Origin: Vulcanimicrobiota bacterium | GTDB lineage: Bacteria; Vulcanimicrobiota; Vulcanimicrobiia; Vulcanimicrobiales; Vulcanimicrobiaceae | Direction: 5' to 3' | DNA length: 43,177 nt | Assembly: GCA_019232905.1 (NCBI GenBank) | Contig: JAFANA010000055.1 | Coordinates: 1-43,177, forward strand | Part shown: positions 1 through 8,963 of the stretch, piece by piece | Numbering within the stretch: the first letter of the stretch is position 1 | Layout: each line of letters begins with the position of its first letter | The notes under the pieces: model-generated | Databases searched by the model: none | What the model saw: the letters and a program-made list of their open reading frames with translations, nothing else | What the model was told of the DNA's origin: nothing | Made by a program: the position numbers and the translations under genes

Positions 1-63
1 CGTAAAACGCAGCGGGCACGGACGCGAACTCTCGTTTTTCGGCATCCACGAATTCACGAACGT

Positions 64-186
64 TCAAACGGTCTCGATCAGTTGATACCGCATCACAACG
101 ATGCCGTCGCGTCCCATGAGCATTGCCTCGCTACGGCGCAATCGTTCGAGGGCGGCGTTCTGGAAGTCCTCATCAAGATAGCGGCC
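64..186 (-). pseudogene. possible remnant of a DHFR/RibD-like reductase gene
   Basis: The first 204 bases hold no confident gene. On the minus strand one frame is open for 40 codons between two stops and reads RYLDEDFQNAALERLRRSE followed by AMLMGR. This resembles the stretch before the 'LLGR.TYE' motif of dihydrofolate-reductase/RibD C-terminal family proteins. The motif is not continued: the frame turns to unrelated sequence and stops at 64. A second minus frame toward base 1 looks codon-like but has no clear start. I read this as a decayed fragment or chance similarity; confidence is low. Confidence 0.2.
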
Positions 187-204
187 TTAACGTCGGCTCG
201 ACAA

Positions 205-1479
205 TCACGGCTCGACGTACGTGCCGCGCGCTTGGACGTACGATAACGATCCGGGCGCAGGGGCGGGAACGATATAGCTTTGGAACGTTCCCCCGTCGAT
301 TTCGGCAAGCCAGTTCACCGTCACGGCGGTTGCCGCGCTTCCAAAGAAGCCGGGTAACGCCGTCAAATTCGGAATCGCGACCGACGTTTGTGTACCGAGA
401 TACGCGGCGCTTGCAAACACCGTGAGCTGATCGGTTGTATTGACGCCCGCCGGCCATGCAATTTGCCCGCGATATGTTTGCGTCGCGAGTCCGCGGAAAC
501 CGCTGTATACGAACGAGAACGTCGGAAAAACAGCAGCAGCGGGCGGCGTGTAGGTCCACGCCGGCGGATAGGTGAGCGTCACCGGGTTTCCTACAACGGC
601 GAACAATGTCGTGCCGATCGCTTCATTGATCGATGTGTTCGAGCTGTTTGAGTTGATCTGATACTGGTCAAGCGCGCTCAGATCTGCGGGCGAAAGCGCC
701 GGATACGCAAACGCCGATCCGTTGTTCAACGATAAGAACGTTCCGTTCGCCGTGAGATATCCGGCGTTGAGCGCCGGCGGAGTTGGAAAGCCGGGCGGCA
801 CGCCCAAAACGGTCACGGCCTCGGTGCTGACTTCGTCGGCCGCGTTTACTACAATCGTCGCGCCGGCGTTTACCGATCCCGGGACGATCTGTGAACGAAG
901 CATCCTGACGGCGAGAACGTTTCCTCCGCCGTCGAGCGCGAGAACCGCGATGTCATTCGTTCCAACGGGCATCGACACGCTGAAGGTACCCGTCGTTCCA
1001 TTGACATCGCCGCTGTAGCCTTGCGCGCCGGCAATGCGCGCTTTCACTGCACCGGGAATCGCAGAAACGTCGAAGGCACCGGTTGCAGCTCCGGTTGCGG
1101 CAGCTGGCGCAAAACATGGTGATACGCTGTACGTCGCCCCGTCGGAAAGGTTCGCCTCAAAGACGTACTCCGCGATCAGCGTTCCTGAGACATTGACCGC
1201 CGGACATGCAACCGCAAACGCGTAGGCGTTTGTTCCAGCCGGAACCAGAAACGTCAACTTGTTACTCGACAATGTTGATGCGGTAAAAACGCCGTTGGAG
1301 GGAGCTACTGCTACTGCATTCGGCAGACTGCCGAGGAATGTGACGCTGACCATCGTGCCGGGCGAGGACAGCGGATTCGGCGGCGTTGCGCCGGCGCCCG
1401 GGTCAGCACCGCCGCCCCCGCCGCAGGCGGCCAGGAGCATCAATAGTGACGCGGAGGCCAATCGGACATGAAGATGCAT
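205..1479 (-). CDS. secreted lipoprotein, unknown function
   Basis: A 424-residue protein that begins with a short positive region and a hydrophobic stretch ending in the lipobox LLAAC, with Cys19 as the predicted lipidated residue. A Gly-rich tether (CGGGGG) and a Pro-rich linker follow. The rest is rich in Ala, Thr, Val, Ser and Gly with regularly spaced beta-like segments, as in surface-exposed beta-sandwich proteins, and has no catalytic motif I recognise. It is expected to be anchored in a membrane facing the periplasm or the outside. The next gene is divergent and begins 91 bases upstream, so both promoters probably lie in 1480-1570. The function is unknown; the lipoprotein assignment is strong. 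Confidence 0.75.
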   Translation of the reverse strand: MHLHVRLASASLLMLLAACGGGGGADPGAGATPPNPLSSPGTMVSVTFLGSLPNAVAVAPSNGVFTASTLSSNKLTFLVPAGTNAYAFAVACPAVNVSGTLIAEYVFEANLSDGATYSVSPCFAPAAATGAATGAFDVSAIPGAVKARIAGAQGYSGDVNGTTGTFSVSMPVGTNDIAVLALDGGGNVLAVRMLRSQIVPGSVNAGATIVVNAADEVSTEAVTVLGVPPGFPTPPALNAGYLTANGTFLSLNNGSAFAYPALSPADLSALDQYQINSNSSNTSINEAIGTTLFAVVGNPVTLTYPPAWTYTPPAAAVFPTFSFVYSGFRGLATQTYRGQIAWPAGVNTTDQLTVFASAAYLGTQTSVAIPNLTALPGFFGSAATAVTVNWLAEIDGGTFQSYIVPAPAPGSLSYVQARGTYVEP

Positions 1480-1570
1480 GCGGCACGCTCCTCACACTAC
1501 GAGTAAGAATGCCTTTGGATACCGGAATTCGAGACCCTGGTAGCGTTCGTATCGGAAGGAAGATTTTTAG

Positions 1571-2011
1571 ATGCCCGTGCCCGTAGCTCAAGTGCAAGCC
1601 GTTTTCCAGCAGTTCAGCGCCGGCTTCAGCAAACGCGATGCGGATGCCGTGATGTCACTGTTCGTGCACGACGACTCGGTTTTTGTCTTCGACGTGGTCG
1701 GACCGCCCCGGCAATACGTCGGATGGGACGCCTATTTGAAAGACCTTCAGCACTTTTTCGCCGCGCTTAAAGCGCCACTCCACCATAGCGTGAAAGATTT
1801 GAGCATTACGATCAGCGGCGACGTTGCGTACACGCACAGCATTCAAGAGGTCCGCGGTGAATTCACAAACGGCACGCCGTACCGGGCGGACGTGCGTGTC
1901 ACGGATGTTCTCCGCCGCCTTGACGACAAATGGCTCTTCGTTCAGGAGCACATTTCGGTGCCCGTGGATTCGAAAACGGTTATGCGATCAACAGATCTTT
2001 ATTCTCTCTGA
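1571..2011 (+). CDS. SnoaL/NTF2-like domain protein
   Basis: A 146-residue protein with the single-domain pattern of the NTF2-like superfamily (SnoaL/DUF4440-type): an N-terminal helix ending in FSKRDADAVMSLF, then HDDSVFVFD, a helix around WDAYLKDLQHFF, and a curved sheet ending in DDKWLFVQEHISVPV. Members include small ketosteroid-isomerase-like enzymes and stand-alone ligand-binding proteins, so the substrate cannot be named. There is no signal peptide, so it is cytoplasmic. The start is supported by GGAAGGAAG about 8 bases upstream. Its 3' end overlaps the convergent small gene by 32 bases. Confidence 0.75.
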   Translation: MPVPVAQVQAVFQQFSAGFSKRDADAVMSLFVHDDSVFVFDVVGPPRQYVGWDAYLKDLQHFFAALKAPLHHSVKDLSITISGDVAYTHSIQEVRGEFTNGTPYRADVRVTDVLRRLDDKWLFVQEHISVPVDSKTVMRSTDLYSL

Positions 2012-2276
2012 CGACCTGCAATAATTCCGGCGAAAGCGTCGCCTTGGCGACCGGCGCCATGACGCGCATGAGCCGGCGCCAGCGGCGTTCGCGTTTGGCG
2101 TCATCATGGCGCGGGTTGAAGGCGTCCGCCGCCAGCAGCACCAGCGCATCGCCGGCACGCTGAAGCTTCGGTTCGGAATCGGTCGCGTCGCGTACGCTTC
2201 GGACGAGCGATTCAAATGCAGTGCGCGCTTCGGGATCGACCGACGCATCGAGCGTCTGCGTCAACATGCGATTCAT
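1980..2276 (-). CDS. small conserved-looking protein coupled to the MFS transporter
   Basis: A 98-residue, charged, mostly helical protein without signal peptide or membrane segment. Its ATG overlaps the TGA stop of the upstream MFS gene (ATGA at 2273-2276), and GGAG lies 8 bases upstream inside the MFS 3' end, so translation is coupled. This fixes the start, even though a much longer spurious frame runs on upstream through the MFS gene. A basic patch (KRERRWRRLMR, residues 61-71) is followed by a helix VAKATLSPELLQVVRE. I do not recognise the family. The context suggests an accessory or regulatory role for the transporter, which is inference only. Confidence 0.65.
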   Translation of the reverse strand: MNRMLTQTLDASVDPEARTAFESLVRSVRDATDSEPKLQRAGDALVLLAADAFNPRHDDAKRERRWRRLMRVMAPVAKATLSPELLQVVRENKDLLIA

Positions 2277-3838
2277 GATCTTGCTCCTTTCATGAGAGTT
2301 AGAAACGGAAGCGGGACGGTGAGCAAGCCGACGACTCCGGTGATGAAAAACCCGTCTGCGAACGCCATCGTCGAAGATTGTGTCGTAACGATGGACGCGA
2401 GTTGCGTTAGGGAATGCTGTTGTAAAAATGATGACACCGCGGGACGATCGAGCGTTGCAGCTGCGGCGAGTACCGCCTGGTGAAAGTCGGCGCGCCGTTC
2501 GATAAACGCGACGAGCGATGCGGCTGCAACCGACCCGCCGAGCTGCGCGAAGAGGGTGATGAACGCCGCGGCCTTCGGAATGTCCGAAGGCTTCACCGCG
2601 CGCAGCGTCGCGACAAGCGTCGGCGTGTACACGAACGTCGTTCCGAATCCCATCAGCAGCAGCGGCGGCACGAACGACGTCAGCACGGAACCGGTCGTAA
2701 TCACACGCGCGAGCCAAATACACGAGACCGATGCAATCACGAGTCCGGTCGCGATCATCGCAGGCAGATGGGTGCGCGGATGGTTCGCGATTTTCCCAAC
2801 CGTGATGGTGAGCAGGGCAATCGGCAACGCCCGGATCCCGATGAGAATTCCGGCAAGGGTCGAGGTGAAGCCGAGAATACCGATGACATACTGAGGCAGA
2901 ATCAACAATCCGCCGTAGATTATCGTTCCGATTCCGACCGCAATCAAGGAACCTGCAGTTACAGGAATCTGCGCCAGAACGCGAACGTCCACGACGGGCG
3001 ACTTTGCGACGAGCTCGCGCCACACGAAACCAATCGCGGCGACGGCCGAGACGACCGCCATTACGCAAATCGTCGAGTTGTTGAACCAGTCGTCGTGCTG
3101 TCCTTGATCGAGCACGTATTGCAGTGCGCCGATCGCGACCGTGAGCAGCACGATGCCCGGCACGTCCACGCTCGACTTCTTGCTCTCGTTTCCACGGAGA
3201 AACACCGCTAGGACCACGCAGGCCAGAATTCCAGGCAAGAGATTGACGTCGAAAACCCACTGCCATGACAGGTTGTCGGTGAGAATCCCGCCGAGCGTCG
3301 GGCCAATCGACGGACCGAGGACTGCGCCGACCGCGAAGATGGATTGGCTCGTCCCGAGCGCTTCGGGTGGAAACGTATCGCGCAGCACGACTTGCGACGT
3401 CGGAAGCAGTCCGCCGCCGAAGACACCCTGCACCACGCGAAATGCGACGAGCATCGGCAACGACGTTGCGAGACCGCACAGCATAGATGCGACCGTGAAG
3501 CCCGCGATCGACACGAGAAAATAGTTCTTGCGGCCGAAACGCGTTTGCAGCCACGGCGTCATCGGAATCACGACGATGTTCGCAATTACGTACGCCGTGA
3601 CGACCCACGTCGCTTCGTCGACCGTCGCACCCAGATTTCCCTGGATGGTCGGCAGCGCGACGTTGACGATCGTCGCATCGATCGTTTGAAGTAAAGCCGC
3701 CATCATCACGCCTGCGACGACGACGATTCGGCGCCACCCAAACTCGACATACGAGGGCGGAACCGTTACTGAGCGCGGCGGGGTTTGAGGAATAGGAATG
3801 ACGGCCCGCCCGGGTGGGCGGGTCAGCACGGTTGCCAT
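2273..3838 (-). CDS. DHA2-family (EmrB/QacA-like) MFS drug efflux transporter
   Basis: A 521-residue inner-membrane protein with about 14 hydrophobic segments, the expected size for 14-TM DHA2 proton antiporters. Residues around 45-60 read LLQTIDATIVNVALPTIQGN, the hallmark of this family (D in TM1), followed by WVVTAYVIANIVVIPMTPWL. Motif C-like LGPSIGPTLGGILTD marks an exporter. It would expel hydrophobic drugs or metabolites, with an EmrA-type fusion protein if it forms a tripartite pump. No such partner is adjacent; one lies at 19355-20629. It is divergently transcribed from an XRE/MmyB-like regulator, with repeated operator-like sequence between them. The substrate is unknown. Confidence 0.92.
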   Translation of the reverse strand: MATVLTRPPGRAVIPIPQTPPRSVTVPPSYVEFGWRRIVVVAGVMMAALLQTIDATIVNVALPTIQGNLGATVDEATWVVTAYVIANIVVIPMTPWLQTRFGRKNYFLVSIAGFTVASMLCGLATSLPMLVAFRVVQGVFGGGLLPTSQVVLRDTFPPEALGTSQSIFAVGAVLGPSIGPTLGGILTDNLSWQWVFDVNLLPGILACVVLAVFLRGNESKKSSVDVPGIVLLTVAIGALQYVLDQGQHDDWFNNSTICVMAVVSAVAAIGFVWRELVAKSPVVDVRVLAQIPVTAGSLIAVGIGTIIYGGLLILPQYVIGILGFTSTLAGILIGIRALPIALLTITVGKIANHPRTHLPAMIATGLVIASVSCIWLARVITTGSVLTSFVPPLLLMGFGTTFVYTPTLVATLRAVKPSDIPKAAAFITLFAQLGGSVAAASLVAFIERRADFHQAVLAAAATLDRPAVSSFLQQHSLTQLASIVTTQSSTMAFADGFFITGVVGLLTVPLPFLTLMKGARS

Positions 3839-3883
3839 GAGGGGTTGTGAATCCTTGCGGCGGCGTGGACAGGGGGGCCGCCT

Positions 3884-3940
3884 GGTGATAGAATACCGAA
3901 AGCGTTATCCTATCACCAGACCCGGTTTATCCTATCACTG
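3884..3940. promoter_or_regulatory. three-copy operator between MFS and XRE regulator
   Basis: GGTGATAGAATA (3884-3895) faces TTATCCTATCACC (3905-3917) as an imperfect inverted repeat, and a further copy, TTATCCTATCACTG, lies at 3927-3940 as a direct repeat. The third copy ends 11 bases before the regulator's ATG. This fits autoregulation plus control of the divergent MFS gene by the XRE protein; binding is inferred from position and symmetry. Confidence 0.6.
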
Positions 3941-3951
3941 AGAGTAGCACC

Positions 3952-4857
3952 ATGCTGAATATGGAGTCCCGCGAAGCCGAGCGGCGAGCGGAATTGACCG
4001 ATTTCTTGCGCACGCGCCGCGCGCGGCTGGTACCGGAAGACGTCGGCCTGATCAGCGGCTCGCGCCGGCGTACCCCGGGCCTGCGCCGCGAGGAAGTCGC
4101 ACTGCTTGCGAACATCGGCTCGACCTGGTACACGCGCCTCGAGCAGGGCGTGCCGATCAATGTCTCCGCCGAAGTCCTCGAGAGCATCGCGAAAGCGCTG
4201 CAGCTCACGAACTTTGAACGTCAGCACCTCTTCACGCTGGCGGGCGTGCCGGCTCCGGAGCGGGTAGACACGCAGTGCGAATCGATCACGCCGCAGCTTC
4301 GCCGCGTCGTTGATTCACTCTATCCGAACCCCGCGTACGTACGCGGGCGCCGCTGGGACGTACTTGCTGCAAACAAAGCGGCAGAGTGCCTGTTCGGTCT
4401 TTCGGTCAGTGAAACGGGTCCGCCGGTGAACGTGCTCTTTCGCTTCTTTACGAATCCGGACGCGCGGGTCTGTTATCCGAAGTGGCACGAGATCGGGCCG
4501 AAACTCGTCGCGCAGTTTCGCGCCGTCGCAGCCCGCTATCCGGACGACGAGCGTCTCCGTGCGCTCATCTCCGAACTTCACGAACGCAGCGAGCACTTTC
4601 GACGCTGGTGGGCGCAGCATGACGTTTACGAGGTGACGTCAGGGTTCAAGCAGTTTTACCATCCGGCGGTCGGAGAGTTGACCATCGAACACGTCGTTCT
4701 CACGATTCCGGACATGGCCGACGTTCGCATCATGGCGTATTCCGTCGAGCCGGGGACCGAATCGGAGCGCAGGCTTCACACGCTCGTCGAAATGCCGGAC
4801 GCATACGCGCAATTGCAGACGACCGCATCCGGAATCACGACGATGATGCGGAGTTAA
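3952..4857 (+). CDS. XRE-family regulator with MmyB-like C-terminal domain
   Basis: A 301-residue transcription factor. The N-terminal third is the HTH of this family: ELTDFLRTRRARL, TPGLRREEVALLANIG, STWYTRLEQG, then LESIAKALQLTNFERQHLF. The rest matches the MmyB-type ligand-binding (PAS-like) domain, with PAYVRGRRWDVLAANKAA and ending in TIPDMADVRIMAYSVEPGTESERRL. Members sense unidentified small hydrophobic ligands and usually control an adjacent gene. Here that gene is the divergent MFS exporter, across the repeated operator. An alternative ATG lies 9 bases downstream; neither start has a strong Shine-Dalgarno, so a short-leader or leaderless message is possible. The 3' end overlaps the convergent aminotransferase gene by 4 bases. 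Confidence 0.9.
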   Translation: MLNMESREAERRAELTDFLRTRRARLVPEDVGLISGSRRRTPGLRREEVALLANIGSTWYTRLEQGVPINVSAEVLESIAKALQLTNFERQHLFTLAGVPAPERVDTQCESITPQLRRVVDSLYPNPAYVRGRRWDVLAANKAAECLFGLSVSETGPPVNVLFRFFTNPDARVCYPKWHEIGPKLVAQFRAVAARYPDDERLRALISELHERSEHFRRWWAQHDVYEVTSGFKQFYHPAVGELTIEHVVLTIPDMADVRIMAYSVEPGTESERRLHTLVEMPDAYAQLQTTASGITTMMRS

Positions 4858-5984
4858 ACAAACTCTTTTACGAACTTCGCGATGCGCGAAATGCCTTCGC
4901 GAACGCGATCGAGCGGAGCGACCCAGCTCAGCCGCAGCCATCCTTCGAACGATTCACCAAACGCAGCGCCGGGGATTGCAAGCACATCGTGATCTTCCAA
5001 TAACTGCAATGCCGCGTCGAGCGATGCAACGCCGTCCGGCAGTCGCACGCAGGCGTAAAAGCTGCCTTCGGGCTTGATGAACCGCAAGCCGCTGGACTCA
5101 AGCGCCTCGACGACGCCGGCCCACTGCGCGCGATACCACGACACGTGCTCGTTCACGCCGCCGAGGGTCGTGAACACGTTCAACGCCACTTGCTGCGCGA
5201 ACGTATCCGCACATGACGTGACCCATGCATGCGCTTTAATTGCTTGCTGAATGAAATCGTGCGGTGCAATGATCCACCCGAGACGCAATCCCGTCAGCGC
5301 GTTGCTCTTACTTACCGAGTTCGTGACGATCGTGTGCGGATAGCGTTCCGCCAGATACGCTTCGTTTTCGACAAACGTCTGCTCGCGATAGATTTCGTCG
5401 TGAATCAGCCAAACCGGGTCGCCTCCGCGCCGCTCGAGCGCGCCGACGAGCGCCTCGGCTTGCGCGCGATCGATCACGCGTCCGGTGGGATTGTTCGGCG
5501 AACAAATCACGATGGCGCGCGTCCGTTCCGAGAGTCCCGAGAGAATGCGCTGCGCATCGAACGCAAAGTCGTCGTCTTCGGACATCTCGACGGTCCGAAC
5601 CGGAACGCCCTCGAGCTTTGCCATCTTCACGTACGACGGGAACGACGGATCGACGACGAGGAGCTCGTCGCGCGACGGATCGAGCAACGTTTTGAGCGCG
5701 ACATACATGGCTTCTTGCGAACCGGTCGTAATGCACACGTTCGAGCTATTGTGCATTTCCGGATAGTCGTAGTGCCGTGCGATCGCCTCGCGCAGCGCGG
5801 CGTCACCTGCGTTATGCGTGTACTTGATGCCGTGTTCGGCAATGTAGTTCATGGCGTTCGCGAAGTGCGCCGGATTCGGCTTGAGCGACGGCTCGCCCAA
5901 CCCGAGGTCGATCGAGGATGCGCGCTTCTTGCTTGCAACTTCGCGGATGAGAGAACCGGGGATATCGAGAACGCGCGGGTTCAA
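4854..5984 (-). CDS. class I/II PLP-dependent aminotransferase, probable diaminopimelate-pathway enzyme
   Basis: A 376-residue fold-type I aminotransferase. Visible active-site residues are Asn165 in CSPNNPTGRV, Asp196 in IHDEIYR, the PLP Schiff-base Lys226 in SVSKSNALTGLRLGW and Arg234. It starts with TTG directly after the dapD stop codon; GAGGTGG about 9 bases upstream, within dapD, is a good ribosome site, and the MNPRVL N-terminus is plausible. Coupling to dapD suggests N-succinyl-LL-diaminopimelate:2-oxoglutarate transamination (DapC role) in lysine and cell-wall synthesis. The sequence alone does not separate this from other aspartate/alanine-type aminotransferases. The two genes are in the same frame with only the TAA between them. 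Confidence 0.88.
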   Translation of the reverse strand: MNPRVLDIPGSLIREVASKKRASSIDLGLGEPSLKPNPAHFANAMNYIAEHGIKYTHNAGDAALREAIARHYDYPEMHNSSNVCITTGSQEAMYVALKTLLDPSRDELLVVDPSFPSYVKMAKLEGVPVRTVEMSEDDDFAFDAQRILSGLSERTRAIVICSPNNPTGRVIDRAQAEALVGALERRGGDPVWLIHDEIYREQTFVENEAYLAERYPHTIVTNSVSKSNALTGLRLGWIIAPHDFIQQAIKAHAWVTSCADTFAQQVALNVFTTLGGVNEHVSWYRAQWAGVVEALESSGLRFIKPEGSFYACVRLPDGVASLDAALQLLEDHDVLAIPGAAFGESFEGWLRLSWVAPLDRVREGISRIAKFVKEFV

Positions 5985-6851
5985 TTAGACTGCCACCTCA
6001 TAATCACGCAACGCCGAGTTCAGCGACGTTTTACGATCCGTAGCTTCGCTTCGCGTGCCGATGATCAGCGCGCACGGTACGCCGAATTCTCCGGCCGGAA
6101 ATTTTTTCGGAATCGTTCCCGGAATAACCACCGCGCGTGCTGGGACGCTACCCTTCGCCGTCTCCGGCTCCGGCCGGCGAACGTCGACAATCGGTGTGCT
6201 AGCGGTGAGCACGACGCCGGCTCCGAGCACCGCTTCGCGGCCGACGCGTACGCCCTCGACGACGATGCACCGCGATCCGACGAACGCACCGTCCTCGATG
6301 ATAACGGGCGCGGCTTGCGGCGGCTCGAGCACGCCTCCGATGCCGACACCACCCGAAAGATGCACGCCTTTTCCGATCTGCGCGCACGATCCAACGGTTG
6401 CCCACGTGTCAACCATTGACCCTTCGTCGACATAGGCGCCGATGTTGACGAAACCAGGCATGAGGATCACGCCTCGACCAAGGAAACTGCCGTAACGCGC
6501 AACGCCCGGAGGAACGCACCGGACACCAAGCTCCTTGTAGTTTCGCTTTACCGGCAGCTTGTCGAAGAAGACGAGCGAGTCGCGGCCCTCGCCGCCAATC
6601 CATTCGACGTCGCGACGTGCAAAGTAGAGCAGTATTGCCTGCTTTACCCATGCGTTGACCCGCCAGCCGTCGCCGTCGGGTTCCGCGACGCGAAGTACGC
6701 CGACATCGAGCGCGTCGATCACGTCGTCGACGACACCTCCGTCGGCGCTGCGAACGTCGCCGTTTCCCGCAGCCAGTGCTTCGATGCGCTCGCGCGCGAA
6801 ATCGATCTCCATACCGGCCCTACCGATACGCCCCGGTGCATCGCCATTCAT
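5985..6851 (-). CDS. dapD: 2,3,4,5-tetrahydropyridine-2,6-dicarboxylate N-succinyltransferase
   Basis: A 288-residue protein of the left-handed beta-helix acyltransferase type. It uses succinyl-CoA to succinylate tetrahydrodipicolinate in the succinylase branch of lysine/meso-diaminopimelate synthesis. Diagnostic stretches are VNAWVKQAILLYFARRD, YGSFLGRGVILMPGFVNIGA with the hexapeptide-repeat region after it, DEGSMVDTWATVGSCAQIG, HLSGGVGIGGVLEPPQAAPV and the closing GTRSEATDRKTSLNSALRDYE. The length matches the family. The aminotransferase gene follows with no spacing. dapE is not in the window. The divergent neighbour is tkt, with 80 bases between the two starts. Confidence 0.95.
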   Translation of the reverse strand: MNGDAPGRIGRAGMEIDFARERIEALAAGNGDVRSADGGVVDDVIDALDVGVLRVAEPDGDGWRVNAWVKQAILLYFARRDVEWIGGEGRDSLVFFDKLPVKRNYKELGVRCVPPGVARYGSFLGRGVILMPGFVNIGAYVDEGSMVDTWATVGSCAQIGKGVHLSGGVGIGGVLEPPQAAPVIIEDGAFVGSRCIVVEGVRVGREAVLGAGVVLTASTPIVDVRRPEPETAKGSVPARAVVIPGTIPKKFPAGEFGVPCALIIGTRSEATDRKTSLNSALRDYEVAV

Positions 6852-6931
6852 GCTCGTGTTTCAATGAGGGGTAAGAACAGAGTGTGGGAGCGAAATAGCC
6901 GGTCCCGTTTGTCGTTTGCGAAGGAGTACTC

Positions 6932-8935
6932 GTGGCCAACTCGCCGGTCGATGAACAACGCATCAACGCCATCCGTTTTTTGGCGGTCGATGCGGTCCAG
7001 AAAGCAAACTCGGGGCACCCCGGGTTGCCGCTCGGTGCAGCGGCAATGGGATACGCGTTGTGGTCGCGGCATCTCAGGTTCAACGCAAAGGATCCGCACT
7101 GGTTTAATCGCGACCGGTTCCTGCTCTCCGCGGGTCACGGCTCCATGCTCCTCTACGCGCTCCTGTATCTGACCGGCTTCGGTGTCACGCTCGACGATCT
7201 CAAGTCGTTCCGGCAACTCGGCAGTAAGACGCCGGGCCACCCGGAAGCCGGGCACACGCCCGGCGTCGAAGCAACGACCGGCCCGCTCGGTCAAGGCGTC
7301 GCAAATGCGGTCGGTATGGCAATTGCCGAAGCGCATTTGGGCGCCGTCTATAACACGAGCGATGAAAAAATCGTCGATCATTACACGTACGCGCTTGTCG
7401 GCGACGGCGACCTAATGGAAGGTATCAGTCAAGAAGCGCTTTCGCTCGCAGGACATCTGCAACTCGGCAGACTGATCGTACTCTACGACGACAATCGCGT
7501 TTCTCTCGCCGGACCTACCGACGTAACGTTTACCGACGATGCCATTGCGCGCTTCGACGCAAGCGGGTGGCACACGCAGTTGATCGACGCCGCGCACGCA
7601 AACGATGTCGATGCGATCGATCAAGCGATTACGGTTGCCAAGAACGTAACGGATCGCCCGTCGTTCATTGCGGTTCGCACGCATATCGGCTACGGCTCGC
7701 CGCTGCAAGACAGCTTCAAGAGCCACGGTGAACCGCTCGGCCCCGAGAACGTCAAAAAAACGAAAGAATTTCTCGGATGGCCGCTGGAACCCGATTTCTA
7801 CGTTCCGGACGACGTGCTCGCGTTCTATCGTTCGCTCTCCGACAAAGGCGCGCAAGCGCAAGCGCAGTGGCAGCAGACCTTCGATCAGTGGAAAGTGCAA
7901 AACGCCGACCTCGCGTCGCAACTCGAACGCGCGTTGCGCGGCGAATTACCGTCGTCGCTTCCGTGGCCCACGTTCACGGCCGAAAACGGTAACGTCGCGA
8001 CGCGTGACGCAGGCGGCGCCGTGATGAATGCCATTGCGGCCGCGCTCCCCGAACTCGTCGGCGGCTCCGCCGATCTCGACCCGTCCACGAAGACCTATCT
8101 CAAGGGTCAAGGCGATTTCGAGCCGGGCAATTACGCGGGCCGCAACATTCACTACGGCGTTCGCGAGCACGCGATGGCCGCGGCAACCAACGGCATCGCG
8201 TTGCATGGCGGATTGATGCCGTTCTGCGCAACCTTCTTCAACTTCGTCGACTATCTCAAACCCGCGCTGCGCCTGTGCGCGCTCACCGAACTGCACGCGA
8301 TCTACGTGTTCACGCACGATTCGGTGTTTCTCGGCGAAGATGGACCCACGCACGAACCCATCGAGCAGCTCGCGATGCTGCGCGCGATGCCGAGCATACG
8401 CGTCGTGCGTCCTGCGGATGCGCTCGAAACCGAAGCCGCATGGAAGCTCGCGATCGATCCGAAAAGCGGGTGTCCGTGGGCCCTCGTTCTCACGCGCCAA
8501 AAGGTTCCGTTCCTCGGCCAACGGAACGCCGACGTCGCGCGCGGCGCATACGTGATCGCGGACGCGCAGGGAACGCCCGATCTCATTCTGATCGCGACCG
8601 GATCCGAAGTGTCGCTTGCCATCGATGCCAAGAAGATTCTCGACGGTAAAGGCGTCGCGACCCGGGTAGTGTCACTGCCATGCTGGGAACTCTTTGCCGA
8701 ACAACCCGTGTCGTATCGCGATGAAGTGCTGCCGCCGTCGGTCACCGCGCGCATGTCCATCGAAGCCGCCGCAACCTTCGGCTGGACACAGTGGGTCGGT
8801 GACCGCGGGTTCGCGTTCGGGATCGATCACTTCGGCCGGTCGGCGCCGGCCGCGGCGATCGCCAAAGCGTTCGGCTTTACCGCCGACAACATCGCGCAGG
8901 TCGCGCTCGACAAATTTGCACTCGCAACTCGTTAA
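6932..8935 (+). CDS. tkt: transketolase
   Basis: A 667-residue cytoplasmic thiamine-diphosphate enzyme that moves two-carbon ketol units between pentose-phosphate and glycolytic sugar phosphates. The order of motifs is the classic one: [20 protein letters not shown], the [16 protein letters not shown] substrate motif, [13 protein letters not shown] for metal and diphosphate, the pyrimidine-domain residues in [20 protein letters not shown], and a C-terminal domain with [11 protein letters not shown]. The GTG start is supported by AAGGAG five bases upstream. It leads a colinear pentose-phosphate operon, with the next gene 28 bases downstream. Family assignment is secure. Confidence 0.97.
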   Translation: MANSPVDEQRINAIRFLAVDAVQKANSGHPGLPLGAAAMGYALWSRHLRFNAKDPHWFNRDRFLLSAGHGSMLLYALLYLTGFGVTLDDLKSFRQLGSKTPGHPEAGHTPGVEATTGPLGQGVANAVGMAIAEAHLGAVYNTSDEKIVDHYTYALVGDGDLMEGISQEALSLAGHLQLGRLIVLYDDNRVSLAGPTDVTFTDDAIARFDASGWHTQLIDAAHANDVDAIDQAITVAKNVTDRPSFIAVRTHIGYGSPLQDSFKSHGEPLGPENVKKTKEFLGWPLEPDFYVPDDVLAFYRSLSDKGAQAQAQWQQTFDQWKVQNADLASQLERALRGELPSSLPWPTFTAENGNVATRDAGGAVMNAIAAALPELVGGSADLDPSTKTYLKGQGDFEPGNYAGRNIHYGVREHAMAAATNGIALHGGLMPFCATFFNFVDYLKPALRLCALTELHAIYVFTHDSVFLGEDGPTHEPIEQLAMLRAMPSIRVVRPADALETEAAWKLAIDPKSGCPWALVLTRQKVPFLGQRNADVARGAYVIADAQGTPDLILIATGSEVSLAIDAKKILDGKGVATRVVSLPCWELFAEQPVSYRDEVLPPSVTARMSIEAAATFGWTQWVGDRGFAFGIDHFGRSAPAAAIAKAFGFTADNIAQVALDKFALATR

Positions 8936-8963
8936 ATCGTTATCCGACGACTAGGAGATTATC

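Noticed and set aside
2277..3737. A minus-strand open frame that extends the 98-residue gene upstream through the MFS gene (585 codons in all)
   Set aside because: It is rich in Arg/Asp with no domain pattern and lies wholly over the well-supported MFS gene in another frame. Only its last 98 codons, with their own ribosome site, are convincing.
5229..6419. A plus-strand open frame of 396 codons
   Set aside because: It is antisense to the aminotransferase and dapD, has the Arg/His-rich composition typical of shadow frames in GC-rich DNA, and lacks any motif.
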